Source: Tetrahymena thermophila SB210
Taxonomy: Eukaryota > Ciliophora > Oligohymenophorea > Hymenostomatida > Tetrahymenidae
Direction: 5' to 3'
Assembly: GCF_000189635.1 (NCBI RefSeq)
Contig: NW_002476236.1
Coordinates: 124,001 to 188,000 of the forward strand
Length of the DNA stretch: 64,000 bases
Positions 62,601-64,000 of this stretch are shown piece after piece. A model generated the notes under the pieces. The model was given only the letters and a program-made list of their open reading frames with translations. It ran no database searches and was not told where the DNA came from. Position numbers and translations under genes: made by a program. Within the stretch, counting starts at the first letter, position 1; each line of letters starts with the position of its first letter.

Positions 62601-63600
62601 CTTTTTCTATAAAAGCACAAGACTCTTAAATAATTTTAAACAAAGAATAAGAAAATGATTTAAGCCCAGTTAAATATAATGTACCTTATTAAGAAAGCGA
62701 AGTTGAATTAAATTAAAAAGAATCTCCTAAACCTGTTGAAGTTCCTTAGTAAATATTTAATTCTATGTGCTAAATTAATATACACAGGCCAAAAACATCA
62801 GAGGGTGGAAGCAGATAAAGAGGATTAAGGCTATACTAAAAAATCAGAAACGATAACACTAATGGTATAAATTTAAATGACAAAAACACTCAATTTTAAA
62901 CACAAAATAGTACTTTTTTATTTCAATTTTATAGATTACTAAAATGTTTTTTATATTATAAAAGTTGCATCAAAAAATGGAGATGAAAATAAATTAGGCC
63001 ATACTATTAAACAATTTTATGCTACACACCATCCCAGCAAAATAAATAAATTAGGGTCAGAAGGTAGTTGCTTATAATCTATATTTTAGCAAAAGTAAAA
63101 TAACGTTGATAAAAGTGTTTATGAAAAGATAAGCCTACCTTCGAATTGCTATGAATAGTAGTATCAAAAGAGTGAAAATTAAGTAAGTAACGAAATAGAA
63201 TTAAATAAGCTTTTAGTTGAAAACGAAAGTGACTTAGGAATTGAAGAGTTTTAGATAGAAGAAACGTAATTTATTCTTTAAAAAAAAAATATAAATTTAT
63301 CTTTAACTATTTTAAAAAAGGAATGAATAAAACACATTATAAAATGAAGAATATAAATAAATGGTATCTATGCAATAAGAGTGTATTAAAAATAATAATT
63401 TTATCTAAGAGTAGAATACTTAGAGCAATAAAATTTTAATTAGATACAACAAATCTTAAAACTAATAGAGAAGAGAAAAACAATAAAGCTTAATAAAATA
63501 TTCAGATTCTAATACTATTCAAAGCAGCTCACAAGAAATCATACATAAGCCAAAAGGTTCTCAACTAAAATAAGATTTTTTAAGTCTGTTTGCTTAATGA
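59656..63600 (+). CDS. Large Q/N/S/K-rich low-complexity protein, unidentified
   Basis: ATG at 59656 reads MYTNFITQNSSSPYYHSIQY. A clear intron at 60063-60109 (GTAATTTA to TATTAG) follows FAR. The frame then stays open for over 900 codons to about 62900, dominated by Gln, Asn, Ser and Lys, with most Gln as TAA/TAG. An intron in the 62900-63000 region leads to DENKLGHTIKQFYATHHPSK and ENESDLGIEEFQIEETQFIL, and another near 63260-63310 leads to the last exon ending QLKQDFLSLFAQ before TGA at 63598-63600. No domain is recognised. Composition and length resemble the tails of the DENN and giant proteins, suggesting a disordered scaffold or prion-like protein. About 1,250 residues. Confidence 0.7.
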
Positions 63601-64000
63601 AACAGATTTTTAGATTAATAAATAATTTAATTTTAATTATTTACTCAAACTTTACTTTTTGATTAAATTTTGCAACTTTTATTTTTGTATATTAGAGTTT
63701 TATAAAAAATATTTTTAGTTGGCATTTTTATATTTTGCTTTTAAAATATTTTAGTAAATATAAAAGTTAATAAGAAAATAATTTATACATTAATGAGTAA
63801 GAAAATAATTATTGTATTTCAATAGCCATTTAATTGATATTTAATAATTAATTATTATATTCACCAAAAAGAAACTGCAATATTTATTTGACTTTTTACG
63901 AATAATTAAATTGCTTATAAACATAAATTAATTAATTAATAATTTAATTGTGAAATTAAAAATCAATTAATTAATAGTAGTTATATAGATAGATAAATAG
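63601..64000. other. A+T-rich 3' flank at the right edge
   Basis: It follows the stop of the Q/N-rich gene. Repeated TTAATTAATTAAT strings occur toward the edge. No gene is seen. Confidence 0.4.

Noticed and set aside
1-64000. Transposons, LTR or Polinton-like elements, tRNA genes, CRISPR arrays, telomeric repeats
   Set aside because: None seen. I found no transposase, integrase, capsid or polymerase motifs, no tRNA T-arm consensus with pairing stems, and no tract of telomere-type repeats.

Overview
This window is AT-rich (visibly about 80% A+T) nuclear DNA from a ciliate of the Tetrahymena type. The main evidence is the genetic code. Conserved proteins such as the V-ATPase B subunit, the S28 peptidase and the Josephin protein read through only if TAA and TAG are glutamine, with TGA as the sole stop. 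Introns are short, begin GTAA/GTAT and end in AG, and are richer in A+T than exons. Genes are separated by A+T-rich spacers of about 0.3-1.4 kb with no sign of operons. I see no rRNA, tRNA, CRISPR array, transposon or virus-like element.

Left part (1-15 kb): the 5' end of a gene running off the left edge (1-166, minus); a two-intron coiled-coil gene (1546-3207, minus); the V-ATPase B subunit in five exons (4267-6947, minus); an MO25/CAB39-like kinase scaffold (8017-9781, minus); a 69-residue SERP/RAMP4 ER tail-anchored protein whose first exon is only ATG (11199-11594, minus); a MORN3-like protein with an added EF-hand-like region (12038-13824, plus); and a convergent unidentified gene with an N-myristoylation-type start (13919-14726, minus).

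Middle (16-46 kb): a DENN-domain protein with a very long Q/N-rich tail (15960-21583, plus); a diverged tandem duplication of about 210 bp; an unidentified multi-exon gene (22106-23964, minus); a Q/N-rich protein (24588 to about 26955, plus); a tandem pair of copper-type P1B ATPases (27194-30627 and 31545-34782, minus); and a giant TPR/HEAT-like protein with a serine- and glutamine-rich C-terminal half (35994-45620, minus). A candidate small spliced gene lies at 45667-46411.

Right part (47-64 kb): a MUL1-like membrane RING E3 ligase (47050-48372, minus); a long coiled-coil protein (48941-52048, minus); a secreted S28 serine peptidase (52554-54232, minus); an ataxin-3-like Josephin-UBX deubiquitinase (55347-56711, minus); an SDS22-type leucine-rich-repeat protein (57260 to about 58904, minus); and a large Q/N-rich low-complexity protein (59656-63600, plus).

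The genes do not form a single pathway. Themes present are proton and copper transport (V-ATPase, two Cu-ATPases), ubiquitin control (RING ligase, Josephin-UBX), the ER and secretion (SERP, S28 peptidase, DENN), and cytoskeletal or cilium-associated scaffolds (MORN3, MO25, LRR). I did not find a clear undescribed system. The observations most worth a second look are the Cu-ATPase pair with its conserved intron inside the CPC motif, the very short first exons, and the two unidentified spliced genes in stretches that look intergenic. In such DNA, with only TGA as a stop, open frames of 60-150 codons arise often by chance, so length alone was not treated as evidence.
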